From: Egaibacter danicus
GTDB taxonomy: Bacteria; Pseudomonadota; Gammaproteobacteria; Burkholderiales; Burkholderiaceae_C
Length of the DNA: 64,000 nt
Reading direction: 5' to 3'
Assembly (NCBI GenBank): GCA_016707075.1
Contig: JADJII010000002.1
Coordinates: forward strand, 1 to 64,000
Shown here: piece after piece, positions 42,045-50,486 of the stretch
Layout of the letters: every line of letters starts with the position of its first letter
Position numbering within the stretch: the first letter of the stretch is position 1
The notes under the pieces: model-generated
The model's database searches: none
Told to the model about the DNA's origin: nothing
Seen by the model: the letters and a program-made list of their open reading frames with translations, nothing else
Made by a program: the position numbers and the translations under genes

Positions 42045-43256
42045 GTGGCTGAAAAAATAGTCGTCAAGAACCTCTACAAGGTGTTTGGGCCCAAGCCCGA
42101 CGTGGCCATGCAGATGCTGAAGGCCGGGCAAACCAAAGACCAGATTTTTCAGCAGACCGGTATGGTGGTGGGCGTCAAGGATGCCAATTTCCATGTCAAT
42201 GAGGGCGAGATATTTGTCCTCATGGGGCTCTCGGGCTCAGGTAAATCCACGCTGATCCGGCTTTTGAATCGCCTGGTTGAACCTACCCATGGCCAGATTC
42301 TGGTCGGCGGCCATGATGTGGCTGCCATGACCAAAAAGGCGTTGGTCGATTTGCGTCGCAAAGACATGGCCATGGTGTTCCAGTCTTTTGCATTGCTGCC
42401 GCACCTCTCTGTTTTAAACAACACAGCCTTTGGCCTGGAGGTGGCGGGAGTTGACCGCAAGACGCGTGAAAAACGGGCGATGGAAGTGCTGGACCAGGTG
42501 GGGCTTGGCACCTTCGCCCACAAACAGCCGTCTGAATTGTCCGGTGGCATGCAGCAGCGCGTGGGTCTGGCCCGTGCTCTGGCCGTTGATCCCTCGCTGA
42601 TGCTGATGGATGAGGCGTTCTCCGCGCTGGACCCACTCAAGCGAACCGAGATGCAGGAGCTGCTGCTCAAGCTGCAAAACGAGCAGCAGCGCACGATCGT
42701 ATTTGTGTCGCATGACCTGGATGAGGCCTTTCACATCGGTGACCGGATCGCCATCATGGAGGGGGGGCGCATTGTCCAGATTGGCACACCGGACGAAATT
42801 TTGCGAAACCCCAGTGATGAATACGTCCGGGCGTTTTTCAAGGGTGTGGATGTCAAGAAATACCTGGTGGCCAAAGACGTTGCCCGCACCGATGAGACAC
42901 TGGTGATTTGCCCATCTGCCGATGCCCGTTCCGATTGCGCGCGCGCGATCGAGCAACTGCGAGAAACGCGCCGCAACTATGCGTTTGTGGTGGGCGACGA
43001 CGGCAGGCTGCAGGGCACGGTGTCAATCGACTCGATGCTGCGCACCCTGCAGACAGGTGGCCTGGCGCTCAGTGGCGCCATGCTCGACGATGTTGGCGCG
43101 GTGCCTGATTCGATGAGCCTTCGTGACCTGATCGGGCGCATTGTCAGAAACCCGCTTCCGCTGCCGGTAGTTGACGCTGCAGGGCACTATCTGGGCGCCG
43201 TAACTCAGACAATTTTATTGAAAAAAATGGTTGAAGAGGAGTCTGGCCATGAGTGA
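42045..43256 (+). CDS. choV: Choline/betaine ABC transporter ATP-binding protein
   Basis: 403 residues from a GTG start. Walker A GLSGSGKSTLI near residue 65, signature LSGGMQQRVGLARAL near 165, Walker B LMLMDEAFSALDP near 186, and a C-terminal regulatory part with two CBS-like repeats (about 285-395) as in ProV/OpuA ATPases that sense ionic strength. It energises uptake with the permease that follows; their frames overlap by eight bases. The binding protein gene lies 9 kb downstream and is choline-type, so choline is the likely main substrate. Confidence 0.9.
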   Translation: MAEKIVVKNLYKVFGPKPDVAMQMLKAGQTKDQIFQQTGMVVGVKDANFHVNEGEIFVLMGLSGSGKSTLIRLLNRLVEPTHGQILVGGHDVAAMTKKALVDLRRKDMAMVFQSFALLPHLSVLNNTAFGLEVAGVDRKTREKRAMEVLDQVGLGTFAHKQPSELSGGMQQRVGLARALAVDPSLMLMDEAFSALDPLKRTEMQELLLKLQNEQQRTIVFVSHDLDEAFHIGDRIAIMEGGRIVQIGTPDEILRNPSDEYVRAFFKGVDVKKYLVAKDVARTDETLVICPSADARSDCARAIEQLRETRRNYAFVVGDDGRLQGTVSIDSMLRTLQTGGLALSGAMLDDVGAVPDSMSLRDLIGRIVRNPLPLPVVDAAGHYLGAVTQTILLKKMVEEESGHE

Positions 43257-44133
43257 ATTTCTGCCGCTTGGCGAGTGGGTGGATCAGGGTGTCAAATTCG
43301 TCATTGATAACGATGGTGGCACGCTGGAGCGTCTGGGCTCAGGTATCGGCACGATGACTGAAGGTATCGAGCTTGCATTGCAGGCGGTGCCCGTGTGGAT
43401 GGTGACAGCTATTTTTGTGCTGACCGGCTTCTGGCGCGTGGGCTGGAAGTTTGCCCTGTTCTGTCTGGCCTGCTGCCTGGTGATTGATGGCACAGGGTTC
43501 TGGCCCCAGACGATGGTGACGCTCGCATTGATCATCGCCGCAACGGTGATCAGCCTGGTCATTGGCTTGCCGCTGGGCATCTGGGTCGCAAAGAGCGACC
43601 GGGTTGCTGCCGTTGTTCGACCCACGCTGGATTTCATGCAGACCATGCCGGCTTTCGTTTACCTGATTCCAGCCGCCATGCTATTTGGTCTGGGGCGTGT
43701 GCCCGGTGTGCTGGCCACCGTGATTTTTGCCATGCCACCGGTGGTGCGTCTCACCAGCCTGGGCATTCGTCAGGTAAACAAGGAACAGGTTGAAGCAGGC
43801 GTCACATTTGGCTGCACACCCATGCAGGTGCTGTTCAAGGTCCAGATTCCGGGCGCACTGCCGTCGATCATGGCCGGCATCAATCAAACCATCATGATGG
43901 CGCTATCCATGGTCATTATTGCGTCCATGGTGGGTGCTGGCGGGCTCGGCAATGATGTGCTGGCCAGCATTCAGCGGCTGGATATTGGTTTGGGTTTCGA
44001 GTCGGGGCTGGCGGTGGTTTTACTGGCCATCATGCTGGACCGGATTACTGAAACGGTCGGCGCCCAACGCCCGCGGCAGTCACTTCGGGACCGGTTAGGT
44101 TTCGCTGCCAGGAAGAACGACACACAGCACTAG
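43249..44133 (+). CDS. choW: Choline/betaine ABC transporter permease
   Basis: 294 residues with about six membrane segments. The EAA-type loop is GIRQVNKEQVEAGVTFGCTP near residue 178, and FVYLIPAAMLFGLGRVPGVL near 130 is typical of ProW-like permeases. GAGGAG precedes the ATG at 43249, inside the end of the ATPase gene. Confidence 0.92.
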   Translation: MSEFLPLGEWVDQGVKFVIDNDGGTLERLGSGIGTMTEGIELALQAVPVWMVTAIFVLTGFWRVGWKFALFCLACCLVIDGTGFWPQTMVTLALIIAATVISLVIGLPLGIWVAKSDRVAAVVRPTLDFMQTMPAFVYLIPAAMLFGLGRVPGVLATVIFAMPPVVRLTSLGIRQVNKEQVEAGVTFGCTPMQVLFKVQIPGALPSIMAGINQTIMMALSMVIIASMVGAGGLGNDVLASIQRLDIGLGFESGLAVVLLAIMLDRITETVGAQRPRQSLRDRLGFAARKNDTQH

Positions 44134-44167
44134 GTTGACAGGCATGGCCTATGCGGCAGGGAAAGAC

Positions 44168-44197
44168 TTGGCTTGATGATGTCGCAAACGGTATAAA
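44168..44197 (+). promoter_or_regulatory. Possible promoter of the GlxA-type regulator
   Basis: TTGGCT and TATAAA are 18 bases apart, about 110 bases before the chosen start codon. A single GTCGC at 44181 lies in the spacer but has no 21-bp partner. Confidence 0.3.
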
Positions 44198-44305
44198 TTG
44201 GGCGTATATTGACACTTCGTTGACTTCCAAATGCACCAGTCGACGAATTTGCGACTTAAAGAATTACTCGCCCGACGTGCGTGTCGGCAAACCGGAAAGT
44301 CAGTT

Positions 44306-45301
44306 ATGGAATCAAAGGGTCAGTTCCCGAAGCACCGGTTTGTATTTCTGACCCTGCCCAATTACTCGATGATTGCCCTCTCCAGTGCCGTGGAGGCATT
44401 GCGAATGGCCAACCGCGTCACCAAACAGGACGTCTACGAATGGTCTCTGGCCAGCCTGGATGGCAACCCGGTTGCTGCCAGCAATGGCCTGACCCTGTCG
44501 CCCACCATCCCGGTCGACAAAATGGGCCCCGCGAACATCGTCTTCGTGTGCGGCGGCGTGAATGTGGAACAGGCGGTGACGTCTGAACTGTTGTCCGCGC
44601 TGCGACGGCTCGCGCAGCGTCATGTTTCACTGGGTTCCTTGTGTACGGGTGGCTACGCGTTGGCCAAGGCTGGCCTGCTGGACAAATACAAGGCGGTCAT
44701 TCACTGGGAAAACATGTCGGCCTTGCAGGAAGAGTTCCCACGGGTGATCTTCTCTGACCAGTTGTTTGCGATTGACCGTGACCGCTTCACGTGTACGGGG
44801 GGGATCGCCCCGCTGGACCTGATGCTCAACATCATCAAGGACCACCTGGGCCGCGACATCGCGCCCATGATTTCCGAGCAGTTCATTCTGGACCGGATCC
44901 GCAATGACCAGGATCGTCAGCACATTCCCTTGCAGGCCCGCGTGGGGCTGTTTCATGAGAACCTGATTGAAGCGGCCGCATTGATGGAGGCCAATATCGA
45001 AGAGCCGCTGTCGCTGGACGAAATTGCCGCTTTGGTAGGCGTATCAAGGCGCCAGATTGAGCGACTGTTCAAGCGGTACGTGGGCCAGGTGCCGACCAAA
45101 TATTACCTGGACATGCGGCTGAGGCGAGCCAGGGAATTGCTCCTGCAGACGGCCATGTCCATCATGGAGATTGCGGTGGCATGCGGGTTCCAGTCACCAC
45201 CGCATTTTTCCAAGTGTTATCGCAACATGTTCGGCCATACGCCCAGCGCGGAGCGCCAGATCAGCCGGCGCAATACGCTGGGGACGCCAGCCACAGCGTA
45301 A
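44306..45301 (+). CDS. GlxA-type AraC-family regulator, GbdR-like
   Basis: 331 residues. An N-terminal DJ-1/PfpI-like domain (FLTLPNYSMIALSSAVEALR, CTGGYALAKAGLLD near 130, CTGGIAPLDLMLNII near 180) precedes two AraC HTH units (LDEIAALVGVSRRQIERLFK near 260 and IMEIAVACGFQSPPHFSKCY near 305). This is the layout of GbdR and similar betaine/carnitine regulators. Start 44306 has GGAAAG upstream; ATG 44231 is an alternative. It lies between transporter genes and the convergent purU, and I infer it controls the surrounding locus through the GTCGC pairs. Confidence 0.87.
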   Translation: MESKGQFPKHRFVFLTLPNYSMIALSSAVEALRMANRVTKQDVYEWSLASLDGNPVAASNGLTLSPTIPVDKMGPANIVFVCGGVNVEQAVTSELLSALRRLAQRHVSLGSLCTGGYALAKAGLLDKYKAVIHWENMSALQEEFPRVIFSDQLFAIDRDRFTCTGGIAPLDLMLNIIKDHLGRDIAPMISEQFILDRIRNDQDRQHIPLQARVGLFHENLIEAAALMEANIEEPLSLDEIAALVGVSRRQIERLFKRYVGQVPTKYYLDMRLRRARELLLQTAMSIMEIAVACGFQSPPHFSKCYRNMFGHTPSAERQISRRNTLGTPATA

Positions 45302-45306
45302 AAGAA

Positions 45307-46182
45307 TCAGCGGAAAACGACCGTCCGGCTGCCGTTCAGGAATACGCGGTGTTCAATATGAAACCGTACGGCAGCGGCAAGTGCCCGGCATTCTGAATCA
45401 CGGCCTGCGGCCGCCAGCTTTTCGGGTGTGTAAGTGTGGTCCACACGCTCAACAATTTGTTCGATGATCGGCCCCTCGTCCAGGTCAGCGGTCACATAGT
45501 GTGCCGTTGCCCCTGTCAGCTTGACACCCCGCTCATGGGCCTGGTGGTAAGGTTTTGCGCCTTTGAAGCCGGGCAGGAATGAGTGATGAATGTTTATGGC
45601 ACGTCCGCGCAGCCGGCGGCACAAATCGTCAGACAGAACCTGCATGTAGCGGGCCAGCACAACGAGATCGCTTTGGGTCTCCCCAACAATTTGCATCAAA
45701 CGGCTCTCCTGCTGCTCCTTGGTTTGTGCCGTCACGGGCAGGTGGATGTAGGGTATGTCGTGTGCTTCAACGAGCTTCTTCAGGTCGGGGTGGTTCGACA
45801 CAACGGCCGTAACATCCATTTTCAGTTCGCCTGTGCGATGGCGATAAAGCAGGTCGTCCAGGCAATGATCAAACTTCGACACCATGATCAACACACGGGG
45901 TCTCTTCTCTCCATCGTAAATGGTCCACTCCATTTGCTCACGGTCAGCCACTTCAGTGAACTGGGTGCGCAAGCCATCCAGTGAGGGTGTCTTGTCGGGA
46001 TCGGCATAAAACGTGGCCCGCAGGAAGAACCGGCCACTCAGGACATCGTCAAACTGCTGCATGTCAGTGATGTAGCACTGGCGCGACGCCAGAAAGCCTG
46101 AAACCGCTGCAACGGTTCCCAGACGACTGTCGCACGTTGCATTGAGGATGTAATGGGGTTTGCCTTCGAGTGGGACGCTCAT
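45307..46182 (-). CDS. purU: Formyltetrahydrofolate deformylase
   Basis: 291 residues from ATG 46182 with CAGGAG upstream. An N-terminal ACT domain (HYILNATCDSRLGTVAAVSG) is followed by the formyltransferase fold with AINIHHSFLPGFKGAKPYHQ near 215 (catalytic His) and GATAHYVTADLDEGPIIEQ near 245 with the catalytic Asp. It releases formate and tetrahydrofolate from 10-formyl-H4folate. Placed within a betaine/corrinoid locus it probably drains C1 units and recycles folate rather than serving purine synthesis. It is divergent from the corrinoid operon. Confidence 0.93.
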   Translation of the reverse strand: MSVPLEGKPHYILNATCDSRLGTVAAVSGFLASRQCYITDMQQFDDVLSGRFFLRATFYADPDKTPSLDGLRTQFTEVADREQMEWTIYDGEKRPRVLIMVSKFDHCLDDLLYRHRTGELKMDVTAVVSNHPDLKKLVEAHDIPYIHLPVTAQTKEQQESRLMQIVGETQSDLVVLARYMQVLSDDLCRRLRGRAINIHHSFLPGFKGAKPYHQAHERGVKLTGATAHYVTADLDEGPIIEQIVERVDHTYTPEKLAAAGRDSECRALAAAVRFHIEHRVFLNGSRTVVFR

Positions 46183-46281
46183 GCTGTTGCTGCTCCTGAA
46201 CAAATTTGGTTGATACCTGCCGGGAAGATAACCTCGGGTGTGCGGGCAGTTTATGAAACGAGTGGAGAACGGGTTGTGTCG

Positions 46282-46310
46282 TTGCGACGGGATTTGCAGT
46301 TCTTGCGACG
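46282..46310 (-). promoter_or_regulatory. 21-bp-spaced direct repeats facing purU
   Basis: TTGCGACG occurs at 46282-46289 and 46303-46310, 21 bp apart. On the minus strand each reads CGTCGCAA, the same core as the choV site, and lies 100-128 bases before the purU start in the gene's orientation. Confidence 0.6.
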
Positions 46311-46349
46311 CTGGTCCGAATCTTCATACGCTGTGTGAGTGAATCTCAT

Positions 46350-46375
46350 GTCGTCAGGCGACAACCGAAAGTCGC
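46350..46375 (+). promoter_or_regulatory. 21-bp-spaced GTCGY repeats facing the corrinoid operon
   Basis: GTCGT at 46350 and GTCGC at 46371 are 21 bp apart, 100-125 bases before the corrinoid protein start, on its strand. The first half also forms TGTCG-CAGG-type symmetry with CGACA at 46359. Confidence 0.5.
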
Positions 46376-46427
46376 TAATCTGTCAGCTGTGCAAAGAGGG
46401 GCCCCGTACCATTTTCAACAAGTGAAG

Positions 46428-46445
46428 CCACCGCGTCCGCGGTGG
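46428..46445 (+). promoter_or_regulatory. GC hairpin in corrinoid operon leader
   Basis: CCACCGCG and CGCGGTGG pair perfectly around TC, 30 bases before the start codon and just before the GAGGAG ribosome-binding site. It is too small for a cobalamin riboswitch; it may stabilise the mRNA end. Confidence 0.35.
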
Positions 46446-46474
46446 GCGCGCGCATGTAATCCGAGGAGTTCGCC

Positions 46475-47179
46475 ATGGCAGAAGAGTTTGATGATGACCT
46501 GGACTTGAGTACCCTCAACGATGAGGATCTGACGGAGCAGGTGCATGACGACCTTTACAACGGTTTGCGCGAAGAAGTAGTGGAAGCCACCGAAATCCTG
46601 TTGAGCCGGGGATGGTCAGCAGACCGCGTGTTGAACGAGGCACTGGTTGAGGGCATGCGCATCGTGGGGGTTGACTTTCGCGACGGCATCCTTTTTGTGC
46701 CTGAAGTGCTGCTGGCCGCCAATGCGATGAAGGGCGGTATGGAAATCCTGCGCCCGCTGCTGGCCGAAACGGGTGTCGAGCCCATCGGAAAAATGGTGAT
46801 TGGTACCGTGAAAGGGGATATTCACGACATTGGCAAGAACCTGGTTGCCATGATGATGGAAGGTGCCGGTTTTGAAGTGATCGATCTGGGCATCAACAAC
46901 CCTGTCGAGAAATATCTGGCAGCTCTGGAAGAGCACAAACCGGACATTCTGGGCCTGTCGGCGCTGCTGACTACTACCATGCCCTACATGAAAGTGGTGA
47001 TTGATACGCTTAAAGAAAAAGGGCTACGCAATGACTACATCGTGCTCGTGGGTGGAGCACCATTGAATGAGGAATTTGGCAAGGCGGTGGGAGCCGATGC
47101 CTACTGTCGCGACGCGGGCATTGCCGTCGAGACCGCCAAGACGCTCATCGCTGCCCGTCGCGCTGGAGCTGCGGCTTAA
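46475..47179 (+). CDS. Corrinoid (methyl-carrier) protein, MttC/MtgC-like
   Basis: 234 residues. An acidic N-terminus and helical cap (YNGLREEVVEATEILLSRGW) precede the B12-binding domain with the cobalt-ligand motif DIHDIG (Asp115, His117, Gly120), LSALLTTTMPYMK near 170 and VLVGGAPLNEEFGKAVGADA near 200. Such proteins shuttle a methyl group between a substrate methyltransferase and a methyl-H4folate methyltransferase. It heads a tightly packed operon reaching at least to the activator gene. Unusually, no MttB-type partner gene is in the window. Confidence 0.93.
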   Translation: MAEEFDDDLDLSTLNDEDLTEQVHDDLYNGLREEVVEATEILLSRGWSADRVLNEALVEGMRIVGVDFRDGILFVPEVLLAANAMKGGMEILRPLLAETGVEPIGKMVIGTVKGDIHDIGKNLVAMMMEGAGFEVIDLGINNPVEKYLAALEEHKPDILGLSALLTTTMPYMKVVIDTLKEKGLRNDYIVLVGGAPLNEEFGKAVGADAYCRDAGIAVETAKTLIAARRAGAAA

Positions 47180-47189
47180 GGTTGCTGCC

Positions 47190-47807
47190 ATGGGCGCTGC
47201 TGCGGGCACTCTGGTCATTGCGTGTGGCGCACTGGCACGCGAGATCGTTGCATTGCGGGAGGTCAATGGCTGGCCTCACATGGATGTGCAGTGTTTGCCG
47301 GCCGAGTTACATAACCGGCCCGAAAAAATCCCTGCAGCCGTGCGAGAAAAAATCCGTGCCAACCGGGGGCGTTACGCCTCCATGTTTGTGGCCTATGCGG
47401 ACTGCGGCACTGGGGGGTTGCTTGATGCCGTCCTTGCTGAAGAGCAGGTCGAACGGATACCGGGTGCGCATTGCTATGAGTTTTTTGCTGGCAGCGCAGT
47501 CTTTGAGGCGCTTGCTGACCGTGAGCCCGGCACTTTCTATTTGACAGATTTTCTGCTTCGGCATTTCGAGCGACTGGTGATACACGGTCTGGGCATTGAC
47601 CGGCACCCCGAGCTGATGAGCCAGTACTTTGGCAACTATCGAAAACTGGTTTACCTGGTGCAGGTGGAGTCGCAGCAAGGCATTGCTGACGGGCAGCGGG
47701 CTGCTGATCGTCTTGGACTTGAATTTGAATACCGAGTCACGGGGTATGGGGGGCTGGAGCACAGTCTGCGCCGTGCACATGTTGGGGTTATTTCATGGCA
47801 AAACTGA
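47190..47807 (+). CDS. DUF1638 protein in corrinoid operon
   Basis: 205 residues from ATG 47190, 10 bases after the corrinoid gene. Conserved-looking residues are Cys12, AELHNRPE near 38-45, the YADCGTGG loop (Cys72) and PGAHCYEFF (His94, Cys95), a set that could bind metal. Family function is unknown, but it recurs, as far as I recall, beside corrinoid methyltransferase genes. A longer upstream frame overlaps the corrinoid gene and is rejected. Confidence 0.85.
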   Translation: MGAAAGTLVIACGALAREIVALREVNGWPHMDVQCLPAELHNRPEKIPAAVREKIRANRGRYASMFVAYADCGTGGLLDAVLAEEQVERIPGAHCYEFFAGSAVFEALADREPGTFYLTDFLLRHFERLVIHGLGIDRHPELMSQYFGNYRKLVYLVQVESQQGIADGQRAADRLGLEFEYRVTGYGGLEHSLRRAHVGVISWQN

Positions 47808-48139
47808 TTGTGATTTCATGGCGTGATGTGCCCGCCCAGGTGGTTGTGAAGCTGGGGCGGGAAACTGCCAAGGTCCAGCTTTCACACCGGTTTCAGGAAG
47901 CGGTCGACCGGGCAGCGATGCGTGCTGGAAAAGCCAGTTCAGGCGACTACCTGGCTGACTGGAAGCGAAGTGAGCCGCGTCGCTGTAGTGACGATATTCA
48001 GGCCGAGGCTGCTGCCGAGGCGCAGCGAATCGAATCCCGTTATTCCGATGAAGATTTGTTAAGACTGATCCGTGCGCATGGCCTGGAAGAAGCATCCAGT
48101 GGATCGCCAGAAGCGCCGGCAGCGGAAGGGGAAGTCTGA
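47795..48139 (+). CDS. 'Virulence factor' family small protein
   Basis: 114 residues; MAKLIVISWRDVPAQVVVKL, then AKVQLSHRFQEAVDRAAMRA, match the short family labelled virulence factor in Pfam. The name is historical; in this operon a role in methyl-group metabolism is more likely. Its frame overlaps DUF1638 by 13 bases and the next gene by one base. Confidence 0.82.
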   Translation: MAKLIVISWRDVPAQVVVKLGRETAKVQLSHRFQEAVDRAAMRAGKASSGDYLADWKRSEPRRCSDDIQAEAAAEAQRIESRYSDEDLLRLIRAHGLEEASSGSPEAPAAEGEV

Positions 48140-48609
48140 TGTACGCAGTTCGCCGCTGGTCGGTGCGTCATGCGGCTGGTATGGAGACCTTTTACAACGC
48201 GTTTGAGCGGGTGTTTGTTGGACTGCATCCTCTCTGGAAGTGGATTGGTTATGAGCGGATTGAAAAGCCGGTTGCCACAATGGAAAAAGTGGTGAAAGGT
48301 TTTCTCTTTGACTGCCAGATGTGCGGGCAATGCGCTTTGAGTTCGACTGGCATGTCGTGCTCCATGAATTGCCCGAAGAATTTGCGCAATGGTCCTTGCG
48401 GCGGTGTGCGTGCCAACGGGAATTGTGAAGTCAAACCCGAGATGCGATGCGTCTGGGTCGAGGCGTTTGAAGGTAGCGAGCGCATGCGTGAAGGCAAGAG
48501 CGCCATCCGCGTCGTTCAGGTAGCCGTTGATCGCAGACTGCAAGGGCGTTCATCCTGGCTGAAAGTCGCCCGTGACCAGTCGGAAGACAAGGTGCTGGAA
48601 AAAGCATGA
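48139..48609 (+). CDS. MetV-like cysteine-rich partner of methylene-H4folate reductase
   Basis: 156 residues. The central FDCQMCGQCALSSTGMSC, MNCPKNLRNGPCGGV stretch (residues about 55-95) is the MTHFR C-terminal domain family signature; the cysteines probably hold zinc or an iron-sulphur cluster. In acetogens the equivalent MetV forms the MetVF complex. It overlaps metF by four bases (ATGA), supporting a complex. Confidence 0.87.
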   Translation: MYAVRRWSVRHAAGMETFYNAFERVFVGLHPLWKWIGYERIEKPVATMEKVVKGFLFDCQMCGQCALSSTGMSCSMNCPKNLRNGPCGGVRANGNCEVKPEMRCVWVEAFEGSERMREGKSAIRVVQVAVDRRLQGRSSWLKVARDQSEDKVLEKA

Positions 48610-49621
48610 AGTTCGAAGACGAGCCAGTGCCTGGCTACCCGCTGCCCATCCTGCCGGGGCATACTTCACCAGGCAGGCTGGAGCGTGTATTGCGTACCGG
48701 CGCATTTGCGGTGACGTCCGAGCTGGATCCTCCCGATTCTGCCGACCCGGAAGATGTTTATCAGCGTGCGAGGGTGTTTGACGGGTATGTGGATGCGATC
48801 AATGCGACGGACGGCAGCGGCGCCAACTGCCATATGTCGAGCCTCGCGGTCTGCGCGCTGCTGACGCGCATAGGTTACGCGCCGGTCATGCAGATCTCCT
48901 GCAGGGACAAGAACCGCATAGCCATTCAGGGAGACATTCTGGGTGGAGCCGCCATGGGTGTGGCCAACATGTTGTGCCTGACTGGCGATGGCGTTCAGTC
49001 TGGAGACCATCCACAGGCCAAGCCGGTCTTTGATCTGGACTGCATGTCATTGCTGGAAATCGGCCGTACCCTTCGTGATGACCACAAATTTCAGAGCGGG
49101 CGCAAGGTTACTTTTGCGCCACGTGTTTTTTTTGGGGCTGCCGCGAATCCGTTCGGGCTGCCTTTTGAATGGCGTGCCGAGCGATTGGCCAAGAAAGTTG
49201 CGGCGGGTGCGCAGTTCATTCAGACCCAGTACTGTTATGACGTGCCACGGCTCAAGACGTTCATGCAGCAAGTAGAGGACATAGGCCTGCTTGGCAAGGT
49301 TTTCATTCTTGTGGGCGTAGGTCCGTTGCGTTCAGCCAAGGCTGCAGACTGGATGCGTACCAATGTTCCCGGCATTCATATTCCGGATGCAGTCATCAAA
49401 CGCATGGCTGGTGCCGAGAAGCCTGCGCTCGAAGGACGTCAGGTGTGCATTGACCTGATTCAGGAAATCCGGGAGATAAAAGGTGTGTCGGGTGTTCATC
49501 TGATGGCCTATCGGCAGGAAGAGTCCGTTCCCGAGATCATTGAACGGTCCGGCGTACTCAATGGTCGGGTGCCCTGGTATCCGGGGCGTGATACAGAAAC
49601 ACAAACAGCGAAGGAAACAAC

Positions 49622-49625
<4 letters not shown>
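48606..49625 (+). CDS. metF: Methylenetetrahydrofolate reductase
   Basis: 339 residues of the FAD/FMN-dependent TIM-barrel family: TSELDPPDSADPEDVYQRAR near residue 35, NATDGSGANCHMSSLAVCAL near 65, LTGDGVQSGDHPQAKPVFDL near 125 and QFIQTQYCYDV near 205. In this operon it probably runs in the oxidising direction, converting methyl-H4folate to methylene-H4folate. The preceding MetV-like gene suggests it is not the housekeeping MetF used for methionine synthesis. Its stop overlaps the next start (GTGA). Confidence 0.9.
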
Positions 49626-50455
<830 letters not shown>

Positions 50456-50486
50456 CTGTTATCGCCTTTCAGGCAGGAGCAAGGTA

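Noticed and set aside
44181..44206. Candidate GTCGC operator in front of the GlxA-type regulator.
   Set aside because: One GTCGC is present but the position 21 bp on reads GCGTA, so the pair rule is not met.
46428..46445. Possible cobalamin riboswitch before the corrinoid operon.
   Set aside because: Only one small hairpin is present; the leader is too short and the conserved B12-box could not be found.
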